Source: Candidatus Ulvibacter alkanivorans
GTDB lineage: Bacteria > Bacteroidota > Bacteroidia > Flavobacteriales > Flavobacteriaceae
Direction: 5' to 3'
DNA length: 64,000 bases
Assembly: GCF_003333325.1 (NCBI RefSeq)
Contig: NZ_QOLC01000082.1
Location: 1-64,000, forward strand
A model generated the notes under the pieces. The model ran no database searches. It worked only from the letters and a program-made list of their open reading frames with translations, and was not told where the DNA came from. Positions 44,253 through 51,796 of this stretch are shown here, piece after piece. Positions within the stretch are counted from its first letter, which is position 1; the number at the start of each line of letters is the position of its first letter. A program made the position numbers and the translations under genes.

Positions 44253-44295
44253 CAAAAGTAGGACGCTGTATCCGTTTAAAACATGATTTAAGTCA
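44253..44295 (-). promoter_or_regulatory. Fnr-like box and -7 element of the universal stress gene
   Basis: TGATTTAAGTCA (44284-44295, imperfect palindrome) is centred 29.5 nt from the perfect minus-strand -7 TACTTTTG (44253-44260). Confidence 0.7.
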
Positions 44296-44318
44296 GTAGC
44301 ACGAAAAAATCTCGCAAC

Positions 44319-44361
44319 TGACTTTTGTCATGCTTAGCTAGCCAAACCCACCTTACTTTTG
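44319..44361 (+). promoter_or_regulatory. Fnr-like box and -7 element of the 88-aa gene
   Basis: The perfect palindrome TGACTTTTGTCA (44319-44330) is centred 29.5 nt upstream of the perfect -7 TACTTTTG (44354-44361). Transcription should begin near 44368, 12 nt before ATG 44380; this rules out the TTG at 44359 as start. Confidence 0.8.
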
Positions 44362-44379
44362 ACCTTAAATAACGAGTAT

Positions 44380-44646
44380 ATGACGGCTGTTCTAAAACTA
44401 AGCAACTTGACAAGTGAGGTCTGTGCTATAGATCTTGCCACGCTTGCAGCAAGTTCGCCGGGAATCTCCCATCCTCGTATCGACATTTCACACGAGACAT
44501 TGACCGTAGAGTGTTTGTCGCATAATGCCCTTATGGGGCTTTATGCCAGTCTGCTTCGTCATGGGTTTTCTGTAGAGAATTTTAACACCTTACCAGAACT
44601 TGACCCTGATCTCCCACAAAAAATTGCTCCTACTGAGGATCTTTAA
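44380..44646 (+). CDS. 88-aa protein of unknown function under Fnr-like control
   Basis: An 88-aa soluble protein starting at ATG 44380. The first 65 residues have an alternating pattern compatible with a beta-alpha-beta-beta-alpha fold like small metal-binding (HMA-like) domains, but the CxxC motif is absent; only Cys12 and Cys43 occur. The C-terminus is acidic and Pro-rich. It has a perfect Fnr-like box and promoter of its own and a strong terminator, so it is a separate, probably highly expressed transcript. Family not recognised. Confidence 0.65.
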   Translation: MTAVLKLSNLTSEVCAIDLATLAASSPGISHPRIDISHETLTVECLSHNALMGLYASLLRHGFSVENFNTLPELDPDLPQKIAPTEDL

Positions 44647-44686
44647 CCGGTCGCTTATAAAACAAGAGCTACTTACTAAAAACATC

Positions 44687-44717
44687 AAGGCCGCTCCTCT
44701 TGCAGGAACGGCCTTTC
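44687..44717 (+). terminator. strong terminator after the 88-aa gene
   Basis: AAGGCCG-C-TCCT pairs with AGGA-A-CGGCCTT around a short loop. The stem is symmetrical and flanked by A-rich and T-rich sequence, so it may also end the convergent rrf2-ric transcript. Confidence 0.75.
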
Positions 44718-44756
44718 AACCCGTGGTGTTAGTATATAATCACTAATCAATACATA

Positions 44757-45500
44757 CTAAGCATTCACGTTTGGTTCACCACTAAGTTGTTGTTCCAGTT
44801 CAAGTGCTTTGGGAAACAAAATATTATTTTCAAGATGGATATGCAGATGTAGATCCTTTTCAAATTCCTCAAGCATAGCAAAGGTCACTTGGTAAGTGTT
44901 GCATGCATCTTGAGGTGGTGTATACGTATTCGTCAATTTTTTTATTGTTCTGAAAATTTGACCCGCCTTGTCGTGTTCGTGCTCCATCATTGAAATTGGA
45001 TTCTGAACGGTGCCAAAATGAGCAGCTTCTAATGGATGTTCTAAATTTGATTGCTGTGCCATCTCCTTAATACGAGGAAACAAAACCAACTCTTCTTTTT
45101 TCATATGTAGAGTTAGTTCTTCGGAAACTTCCTCAAATAAATTGTAAATTTTGAACAGCTCCGGATGCCGGTTGCCATGCACCTTACACAATTTCGATAA
45201 ATATTGGAGTATTATAGGGAGCTTACTCGCTACATAGGTATGATGTGTTTTTTCGATATAGCTGGCAAGCAGATCTAAAGGCCAAGTATTAAAAGCATGG
45301 GTAGTACCATCTCCCTGTTGGGTCAAACCATTTAATTTGAGTACTATCTCGTCGACCGCTATATTTTTCTTTTTACAGACCTCAATTAAAGGTCTATTTC
45401 CTCGGCAACAAAAGTCGATTCCATATTCGGTAAAGACGGCTGCCGTTCTAAAGTCTTCGGCAACAAATTGCCCAATTTCCTTTTTTTGTAATAGTTCCAT
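44757..45500 (-). CDS. ric: iron-sulfur cluster repair di-iron protein (RIC/ScdA/YtfE)
   Basis: A 247-aa RIC protein. The N-terminal DUF542/ScdA domain has the paired cysteines C31-C32 (GIDFCCRGNRPL) and C42. The rest is a hemerythrin-like domain with repeated His/Glu ligand motifs (HHTY, HMKKEELVLFP, MEHEHDKAG, HLHIHLENNILFP). It repairs iron centres damaged by nitric oxide or oxidants, or releases iron. It is 32 bp downstream of the Rrf2 gene in the same direction, so probably controlled by it. This fits a cell that meets NO while respiring N-oxides. Confidence 0.95.
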   Translation of the reverse strand: MELLQKKEIGQFVAEDFRTAAVFTEYGIDFCCRGNRPLIEVCKKKNIAVDEIVLKLNGLTQQGDGTTHAFNTWPLDLLASYIEKTHHTYVASKLPIILQYLSKLCKVHGNRHPELFKIYNLFEEVSEELTLHMKKEELVLFPRIKEMAQQSNLEHPLEAAHFGTVQNPISMMEHEHDKAGQIFRTIKKLTNTYTPPQDACNTYQVTFAMLEEFEKDLHLHIHLENNILFPKALELEQQLSGEPNVNA

Positions 45501-45532
45501 AGTGTATAGGTTTAAGGATAATTAATTTCTCA

Positions 45533-45967
45533 TTATAGTTTTAAATGTGTTGAACCACGTTCAACACCTTGTATCAACTTTTCTAACGTTGAAGTTTCAA
45601 GCATTTTTTTTAGTTCACTTCTCACATTATGATATTTAAAATGAAGCGGACAAGGTGTTCCTTCATCACAGACCCCTAATCCTAATCCGCAGGAACGAAA
45701 AATCGCAGGGCCATCGATAATTTCAACGATATGAGCGAGGGTTGTGGTCTTCATTTTTTCGTCTGTTATTTCAAACCCTCCATGTGGTCCTTTTACCGAA
45801 GTTACCACAGCTGCTTTAACGAGCTGTTGTAAGATCTTCGCTGTAAAAGATACCGGACTATCGATTTCTTTCGCGATATCTGAAATAATAACACGTTCTC
45901 CTCCATGCGATTTCACAGCGACATAAAGTAAAGCACGAATTCCATATTCACAGGCCTTTGAGAACAT
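45533..45967 (-). CDS. Rrf2-family Fe-S regulator (NsrR/IscR-like)
   Basis: A 144-aa Rrf2 winged-helix protein from the ATG at 45967 (MFSKACEYGIRALLYVA); the longer frame to 45994 overlaps the promoter region. The DNA-binding domain is followed by cysteines C93, C100 and C106 (spacing x6 and x5), suited to an Fe-S cluster as in NsrR or IscR. The gene lies immediately upstream of ric and divergent from the nos operon, so NO sensing is the natural guess. A -7-like TTACTTTG (45992-45999) lies 29.5 nt from the Fnr-like box shared with nos. Confidence 0.9.
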   Translation of the reverse strand: MFSKACEYGIRALLYVAVKSHGGERVIISDIAKEIDSPVSFTAKILQQLVKAAVVTSVKGPHGGFEITDEKMKTTTLAHIVEIIDGPAIFRSCGLGLGVCDEGTPCPLHFKYHNVRSELKKMLETSTLEKLIQGVERGSTHLKL

Positions 45968-45991
45968 TCGATTAGGTTCAAAAATACAGTA

Positions 45992-46065
45992 CAAAGTAAA
46001 AGAGATAAAATTGTCCGAAATATGACAAAAGTCATCTTTTGCTTTGATTCCCTCCCATAGCTTTG
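45992..46065. promoter_or_regulatory. Fnr-like box of the nos operon, possibly bidirectional
   Basis: The perfect palindrome TGACAAAAGTCA (46023-46034) is centred 29.5 nt upstream of the perfect plus-strand -7 TAGCTTTG (46058-46065) for the nos operon. At the same 29.5-nt distance on the minus strand is TTACTTTG (45992-45999, one mismatch) ahead of rrf2-ric. Confidence 0.75.
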
Positions 46066-46143
46066 TAGCGTCAGAAGGATGGTCCTTTTGATCATTACTA
46101 AACTAATGTCAGCTGAAAATAACAATTTAAACACCCTGAAATA

Positions 46144-46647
46144 ATGAGAACAATCATCAAAATCGCATTCCTTCTCACAGTTGGTATCCTCATAAGCTGT
46201 GGAGGGAAAGAAGAAAAGAAAGAAGAAAAGATCAAAATTGGACAAAAGCCAAAAGTTGAAAAGAAAGTGGAAGAACCCGCTACAGACGAAGTTCCAGCCT
46301 CTCAAAGAATTACACTTGACAATAAAGGTGTAGGTAAAATAAAAGAAGTAAAGCTGGACGAAACCATTGATCAAGCAATGGTCGAACGTGGCGCCCAGAT
46401 CTTTAAGACAAACTGTACCGCTTGCCATAAAATAGATAAGCGATTTATTGGACCTTCACCTAAAGGAATATTGAAACGTAGAAGCCCGGAATGGATCATG
46501 AATATGATACTTGACCCTGAATTGATGGTCGCCGAGGATAGATGCGCTAAAGACCTGTTAGTAGAGTTTAATGGTGCAGCTATGGCCAATCAAAACATGA
46601 CCGAAGCACAAGCTCGGGACATCTTAGAATATTTCAGAACCTTATAA
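46144..46647 (+). CDS. cytochrome c lipoprotein leading the nos operon
   Basis: A 167-aa lipoprotein (lipobox LISC, Cys19) with a Lys/Glu-rich linker (about 21-45) and one class I cytochrome c domain with C91-TA-C94-H95 (KTNCTACHKID). A candidate Met ligand lies in AAMANQNM (about 150-155). It probably donates electrons to NosZ in the periplasm. It is the first gene behind the Fnr-like box, with about 70 nt of leader, and is followed 10 bp later by the fasciclin gene. Confidence 0.92.
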   Translation: MRTIIKIAFLLTVGILISCGGKEEKKEEKIKIGQKPKVEKKVEEPATDEVPASQRITLDNKGVGKIKEVKLDETIDQAMVERGAQIFKTNCTACHKIDKRFIGPSPKGILKRRSPEWIMNMILDPELMVAEDRCAKDLLVEFNGAAMANQNMTEAQARDILEYFRTL

Positions 46648-46657
46648 CTATAAAATT

Positions 46658-47233
46658 ATGAGACCACACCATTCAAAATTCGTAATAATCTTATTTGCGC
46701 TCATAGTAGCGATCGTTGGCTGTAAAAATGAAGCAACAGATACTTCAAATACAACAGAAGAAGCTTCGAACGATGTCGCAAAAGAACAAGGACAAGCCTT
46801 TATTGAAGGAGATGTATCTACTCCCAATGTTCTTCAAATAGCGATGAATTCACCAGATCACACCACACTGGTGGCGGCTGTAAAAGCGGCAGATCTTGAA
46901 AATGCACTCGTTAATGCAGGTCCATTAATGGTATTTGCGCCCACGAACGCAGCATTTGAAGCATTGCCGGCAGGAACAGTTGAAGATCTCTTAAAACCAG
47001 AGAACAAACAAAAATTAGCTAGGATCTTAAAGCATCATGTAACTGCAGGAAATTATGACAAGGACTTTTTGAAAAATTTCAAAAAATTGGGTCAGGCAGA
47101 TGACACCAATACAACGGTCGAGGTAAAAGGAGATGATGTATTTGTAGGGGGTGCGAAAATAATTGCCTCTATAAAAGCCGGTAATGGGATCGTTCATGTA
47201 GTAGATAAAGTGATCCTTCCTTCTTCAGAATAA
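46658..47233 (+). CDS. fasciclin (FAS1) domain lipoprotein
   Basis: A 191-aa lipoprotein (Cys22 in IVGCKN) with one fasciclin domain (about 65-190). The motifs PLMVFAPTNAAFEALPAGTVEDLL and LARILKHHVTAG, and the C-terminal GNGIVHVVDKVILP, are clear. FAS1 domains mediate adhesion or protein contacts; a member between the cytochrome and nosZ genes suggests a periplasmic scaffold or assembly role, which is inference from context. Same operon on both sides. Confidence 0.9.
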   Translation: MRPHHSKFVIILFALIVAIVGCKNEATDTSNTTEEASNDVAKEQGQAFIEGDVSTPNVLQIAMNSPDHTTLVAAVKAADLENALVNAGPLMVFAPTNAAFEALPAGTVEDLLKPENKQKLARILKHHVTAGNYDKDFLKNFKKLGQADDTNTTVEVKGDDVFVGGAKIIASIKAGNGIVHVVDKVILPSSE

Positions 47234-47265
47234 CCAATGAATAAATTCAATCTAAACTAATAAAT

Positions 47266-49221
47266 ATGAAAACACCTATCAATAATATAATCTCACTAAT
47301 TAGCATACTATTGCTATTAGCAAGTTGTGGGAATAATGGAAGTAAAAATTCTGGCGCACTCAATTCAAGTGCAGCAGAAAAAGTGTATGTTGCTCCTGGT
47401 GAGCAGGACGAGTATTACGCCTTTATGTCTGGTGGCTACAGCGGAAATCTTACTGTATACGGATTACCATCGGGTAGAATGTTCAAAGAAATCCCGGTAT
47501 TCTCACAGTTCCCAACTTCGGGTTATGGATATTCCGAAGAAACCAAACCAATGCTAAACACATCGCACGGTTTTGTGCCATGGGATGATTCACATCACCC
47601 TGATATTTCACAAACCAATGGTGAACTGGATGGAAGATGGATATTTATAAACGGTAATAATACCCCACGAATTGCCAGAATCAGTCTTAGTACTTTTGAG
47701 ACCGAAGAAATAATTGAAGTACCTAACAGTGCTGGAAATCACAGTTCATCTTTTATTACCGAAAATACTGAATATGTGGTTGCCGGTACTCGATTTTCGG
47801 TACCTATCCCACAGCGCGATATACCCATAAGTGATTATAAAGGAAACTTTAAAGGATCCCTCTCATTTATAAGTGTTGATCCCGAACATGGGCATATGGA
47901 TATTAAATTCCAATTAATGTTGCCCGGATTTAACTACGATCTCTCGCACCCGGGAAGAGGGAAGTCGCATGGTTGGTTCTTCTTCACCACGTATAATACC
48001 GAAGAAGCCCATACACTGCAGGAAGTAAATGCTTCACAAAACGACAAGGATTTTATTGCAGCTGTAAACTGGAAAAAAATCGAAGAATATGTAAACAACG
48101 GTGGTGGTACTAAAGTACCTGCAGACTATGCACATAACGTGTACGATGAGAGCACTCATACTGCGACAACAACAATGAAGAATGAAGTGCTAATGGTCGA
48201 TCCACTTAAGGTACCTGGATCTGTCTACTTTTTACCTACACCTAAATCGCCTCACGGATGTGACGTAGACCCTAGCGGTGAATATATTATTGGAAATGGG
48301 AAACTCTCGGCAGATTTAACCGTGCATTCATTTGATAAGATGTTAGCTGCTATTGAAGGCGAGAAATTTGACGGAGAAGCATACGGTATTCCAATCTTGA
48401 AATTTGAAGATGTATTAGCAGGTACTGTAAAAAGTGGCGGGTTAGGCCCATTACACACCGAGTTTGATGGAAAAGGCAATGCGTATACAACCTTTTTTAT
48501 CTCTTCGGAAGTGGTAAAATGGAAGTTAGGATCATGGGAGGTAATAGACCGTAAACCTTCGTACTACTCTGTTGGACACCTAATGATCCCTGGTGGAAAT
48601 TCAAGAAAACCGTTTGGTAAATATGTGGTAGCCTTGAACAAGATCACAAAAGACCGTTATTTACCAGTAGGTCCGGAAATGGAACACTCGGCCCAGATCT
48701 ATGATATCTCAGGTGAAAAAATGGAATTATTATACGATTTTCCAACCCACGGTGAGCCACACTATGCAGCCGGCTGCCCTGCCGAATTGTTGGCTCCAAA
48801 CACAAAAAAGATCTATAGACTGGATGAAAACAAGCATCCGTATGCTATAAATAATCCCGGAGAAGCAAGAGTTGAACGTGAAGGCAATGAAGTGCACGTA
48901 TATATGTCTACGATCCGTAGTCACTTCACGCCCGATAATATTGAAGGGATCAAAGTTGGAGATAAGGTGTATTTCCATATTACAAACCACGAGCAAGATT
49001 TTGATGTGCCACACGGTTTTGCCATGATTGGACAGAATACTTCAGAATTATTGATCATGCCCGGACAAACAAAAACTTCGGTGTGGGAACCTAAAAAAGT
49101 AGGCGTTTGGCCGTTCTATTGTACCGATTTCTGTTCTGCTTTGCACCAAGAAATGCAAGGATATGTACGTGTATCTCCTGCAAATTCATCTATCGAATTA
49201 AGCTATTCCTTAGGTGAATAA
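47266..49221 (+). CDS. nosZ: nitrous-oxide reductase, clade II (Sec-type lipoprotein)
   Basis: A 651-aa periplasmic N2O reductase (N2O to N2). It has a Sec lipoprotein signal (LLLASC, Cys21) instead of a Tat signal, as in clade II enzymes. The propeller has the CuZ histidines H101, H110 and H111 (DDSHHPD), plus later His motifs such as SHGWFFFT and SPHGCDVDP. The C-terminal cupredoxin domain carries the CuA set C619, C623, H627 and M630 (CTDFCSALHQEM). It is third in the operon. A terminator-like hairpin directly follows, which may make nosZ mRNA more abundant than the assembly genes downstream. Confidence 0.97.
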   Translation: MKTPINNIISLISILLLLASCGNNGSKNSGALNSSAAEKVYVAPGEQDEYYAFMSGGYSGNLTVYGLPSGRMFKEIPVFSQFPTSGYGYSEETKPMLNTSHGFVPWDDSHHPDISQTNGELDGRWIFINGNNTPRIARISLSTFETEEIIEVPNSAGNHSSSFITENTEYVVAGTRFSVPIPQRDIPISDYKGNFKGSLSFISVDPEHGHMDIKFQLMLPGFNYDLSHPGRGKSHGWFFFTTYNTEEAHTLQEVNASQNDKDFIAAVNWKKIEEYVNNGGGTKVPADYAHNVYDESTHTATTTMKNEVLMVDPLKVPGSVYFLPTPKSPHGCDVDPSGEYIIGNGKLSADLTVHSFDKMLAAIEGEKFDGEAYGIPILKFEDVLAGTVKSGGLGPLHTEFDGKGNAYTTFFISSEVVKWKLGSWEVIDRKPSYYSVGHLMIPGGNSRKPFGKYVVALNKITKDRYLPVGPEMEHSAQIYDISGEKMELLYDFPTHGEPHYAAGCPAELLAPNTKKIYRLDENKHPYAINNPGEARVEREGNEVHVYMSTIRSHFTPDNIEGIKVGDKVYFHITNHEQDFDVPHGFAMIGQNTSELLIMPGQTKTSVWEPKKVGVWPFYCTDFCSALHQEMQGYVRVSPANSSIELSYSLGE

Positions 49222-49239
49222 GAATAGCAGGCAACAAGT

Positions 49240-49280
49240 AAGGGTGGGTACTCCATCGACGGTATCCACCCTTATTATAT
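49240..49280 (+). terminator. hairpin after nosZ, partial terminator or mRNA stabiliser
   Basis: AAGGGTGGGTAC (49240-49251) pairs over 12 bp, with one G-T pair, with GTATCCACCCTT (49262-49273). It is followed by ATTATAT rather than a full T-run, so readthrough to the downstream genes is expected. Confidence 0.6.
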
Positions 49281-49352
49281 ACACATTACCTTCAATTAGT
49301 GCACACAATCGAATTGCCAATACTTATTGACCGCATTTAGAAGAAAGAATTT

Positions 49353-49970
49353 ATGAAAAAGGCAAGCATAGTAATGATAATAGGAGCCGTATTGCTCATG
49401 GGACTTTTTGTTTTTCCACTTTGGAATATTCAACTTGGCGCACCGCAATATCCTGAACCCTTAGGGCTAGATATTTATATAAACGGTATCGAAGGGCAAA
49501 ACGAATTTGATATTCAGAACATAGACGGTCTCAACCATTATATCGGTATGAAGACCTTACCAAAACCTAACGAAATGTGGGAATTCTCGGTTTTCCCAGT
49601 CGTAATCGGCACCATGGCAGCAATAGGAGTACTAATAGGAATATTAGGCTTTGGCAAAAAAATTGGCCCCAAATGGTTCTTAGGTTGGTTAGCTGTAATG
49701 GTGGTCTTAGGTATCTTGGGCATGTATGATTTTAACGCATGGATGGTAGATTACGGTACAAACTTGGATCCTAATGCCATAATGAAACTTCAGAATCCCG
49801 ATGGTACACCTATGAGCTATAAACCACCATTATTAGGGCACAAGAAACTGCTAAACTTTGATGCTTATTCGTATCCCAGATTAGGCGGGTACTTAATGGG
49901 CTCGGGCATGTTCTTAACCTTTATTGCTTATCTAATTGGAAACCGTGCTATAAAACAATCTAAAAAATGA
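49353..49970 (+). CDS. polytopic membrane protein of the nos cluster
   Basis: A 205-aa protein with four membrane helices (about 4-24, 70-91, 100-118 and 175-197) and a periplasmic loop after the first helix (PLWNIQLGAPQYPEPLGL). Its stop overlaps the nosL start by 4 bp, so it is coupled to Nos maturation genes. In Bacteroidota nos clusters an uncharacterised membrane protein commonly follows nosZ; no function is established that I know of. No nosR is present here, so it may contribute to electron supply or copper handling. Confidence 0.8.
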   Translation: MKKASIVMIIGAVLLMGLFVFPLWNIQLGAPQYPEPLGLDIYINGIEGQNEFDIQNIDGLNHYIGMKTLPKPNEMWEFSVFPVVIGTMAAIGVLIGILGFGKKIGPKWFLGWLAVMVVLGILGMYDFNAWMVDYGTNLDPNAIMKLQNPDGTPMSYKPPLLGHKKLLNFDAYSYPRLGGYLMGSGMFLTFIAYLIGNRAIKQSKK

Positions 49971-50407
49971 GACCACTAAAGCTAGGACTACTTATTCTAT
50001 TAACGCTATTACTGCAATCGTGTAGTACAGATCCAAAAACCATTGAATACGGAAACGACGGCTGTCATTACTGCAAAATGACGATTGTCGACAAAATACA
50101 CGGTGCTGAGATTGTTACCCAAAAAGGAAAGATTTACACATTTGATGCTACCGAATGCTTGCTCAATTATCTTCAAGACAACTCCAGGTTGGAACAATTG
50201 AATTGTTATACAAATTACTATGAAAGCCCCACAGAACTTATACCTTCTACAGAGGCGACTTACTTAATTTCTAAAGGCCTTCCTAGTCCAATGGGCGCAA
50301 ACCTAACTGCTTTTAAAAATAAAGCAGAGGCAGAACAACTTCAGCTTAAAAAGGGCGGAGAAATATACAACTGGGAACAACTTCAACTTGAACTCAAGAA
50401 AAGGTAA
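49967..50407 (+). CDS. nosL: NosL copper chaperone lipoprotein
   Basis: A 146-aa lipoprotein (Cys19 in LLQSC) of the NosL family. The metal-binding region reads NDGCHYCKMTIVD (C33-x2-C36-x-M), followed by FDATECLLNY and the later PSPMGANLTAF. NosL delivers Cu(I) to apo-NosZ for CuZ assembly. It overlaps the upstream membrane-protein gene by 4 bp and is followed 4 bp later by a second gene with a NosL domain. Confidence 0.95.
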   Translation: MRPLKLGLLILLTLLLQSCSTDPKTIEYGNDGCHYCKMTIVDKIHGAEIVTQKGKIYTFDATECLLNYLQDNSRLEQLNCYTNYYESPTELIPSTEATYLISKGLPSPMGANLTAFKNKAEAEQLQLKKGGEIYNWEQLQLELKKR

Positions 50408-50411
50408 CCCA

Positions 50412-51788
50412 ATGAAATCGAAAAATCACATTATTACAAGCTGTCTCTATTTGTTTTGCACATTTGTTTTGGCTCAAGAGAATTCAAATTGCGCACACTG
50501 CACTATGGCGATCAACGACACTAAGTTTAAATCCACCGCGCTAGATCATAACAACGAGCTTTTAGAATTCGATGCCATAGAATGTCTTATAAACTTTCAG
50601 AAAAAAACACCAACTATTCATACCCAAAAAGTAACCGATTACAACTCAACAGTTTTAGTGGATGCAACAAAGGCTTATTATGTTAAAAGTGAAGAGCTTC
50701 CTAGCCCGATGGGCGCGTACTTATCGGCGTATTCAAACAAGGAAGACGCCTTACAAGTACCTTCCGGATTTGTAATGAACTGGAATGCGTTGCTCAATAA
50801 ATTTAACGATTCCAGTTTTGGGGCGGTAGAACATTCACATCACAACCATCATAGAGCAGATGTGCATGCCCCAATTGGTATTATGGGAGACCATTTGCAT
50901 CCCAAGGGAGGTTTTATGTTATCCTTACGAGTCATGCATATGCATATGAAAGGAAACAAAATTGGAAACGAAACCATTAATGATGAGGAAATTTATCAAA
51001 ATTTCATGGTAGCCCCTCAAGACATGACCATGCAAATGTATATGCTGGGAGTCATGTATGCGCCGTCTGATAAAGTAACGTTAATGGTCATGCAACATTT
51101 CGCTCGTAAGGAAATGAACCTTACGGCACAAATGATGATGCCAAATGGAATGCCCATGAAGCAAAACTTTGAAACAAAGTCATCAGGAATTGGGGATGTA
51201 TCAGTCCACGCATTATACAGTATTTGGTCTTCTATAGGTAACTCGGCTCACCTAAATGCCGGCATCAATCTACCCATAGGTGAGATCGACAACACGGATG
51301 ATACTCCCATGATGGAAAATAGCAAATTGCCCTACGCCATGCAATTAGGTGCCGGCACATTCGATTTTACACTAGGAGCGACCATTAAGGGTAGTAAAAA
51401 TAATATTTCATGGGGCATACAACAACTTAATACGATACGAACTGGAAGAAATAGTGAGGAGTATCGCTTCGGAAATCTGTACAAATTGAACCTTTGGGGT
51501 GCTTATTCAATTATACCTCAACTAAGCGCATCCTTGCGGCTTCAAGGTACTTCGGAAGGAGAAATTTCAGGTTCCGATCGTGACCTTAACCCGATGATGG
51601 TGCCTACAGCGGTAACCGATAATTATGGAGGAGAGGTCCTTAGATCGTATATCGGAATAAACACCATGGTAGCCCAAAACAAGCTCTCCATAGGTGCTGA
51701 GGCCGGATTACCTATGTATCAGAACTTCAATGGTATATCCATGGATTCATCGTTTACGATCAATTTTGGTGCGAGATTTAGCATATAA
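50412..51788 (+). CDS. NosL domain fused to a Met/His-rich outer-membrane barrel-like domain
   Basis: A 458-aa protein from the ATG at 50412; the open frame extends to 50388 and overlaps nosL. A signal peptide (1-21) precedes a NosL-like domain (about 22-130) with C27-AH-C30-TM, FDAIECL and LPSPMGAYLSAY, matching the preceding NosL. Then comes a His cluster (HSHHNHHRADVH, 141-152) and about 300 residues of beta-strand-rich sequence resembling outer-membrane transporter-like barrels. That part is very rich in Met and His (RVMHMHMK, QDMTMQMYML, TAQMMMPNGMPM). The composition suggests copper import or storage at the outer membrane for NosZ; function is inferred. Confidence 0.8.
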   Translation: MKSKNHIITSCLYLFCTFVLAQENSNCAHCTMAINDTKFKSTALDHNNELLEFDAIECLINFQKKTPTIHTQKVTDYNSTVLVDATKAYYVKSEELPSPMGAYLSAYSNKEDALQVPSGFVMNWNALLNKFNDSSFGAVEHSHHNHHRADVHAPIGIMGDHLHPKGGFMLSLRVMHMHMKGNKIGNETINDEEIYQNFMVAPQDMTMQMYMLGVMYAPSDKVTLMVMQHFARKEMNLTAQMMMPNGMPMKQNFETKSSGIGDVSVHALYSIWSSIGNSAHLNAGINLPIGEIDNTDDTPMMENSKLPYAMQLGAGTFDFTLGATIKGSKNNISWGIQQLNTIRTGRNSEEYRFGNLYKLNLWGAYSIIPQLSASLRLQGTSEGEISGSDRDLNPMMVPTAVTDNYGGEVLRSYIGINTMVAQNKLSIGAEAGLPMYQNFNGISMDSSFTINFGARFSI

Positions 51789-51796
51789 TAAATTCA

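Noticed and set aside
46000..46428. A 171-aa minus-strand frame rich in Phe and Leu
   Set aside because: It covers the nos promoter and the antisense of the Lys/Glu-rich cytochrome linker; low complexity explains the open frame.
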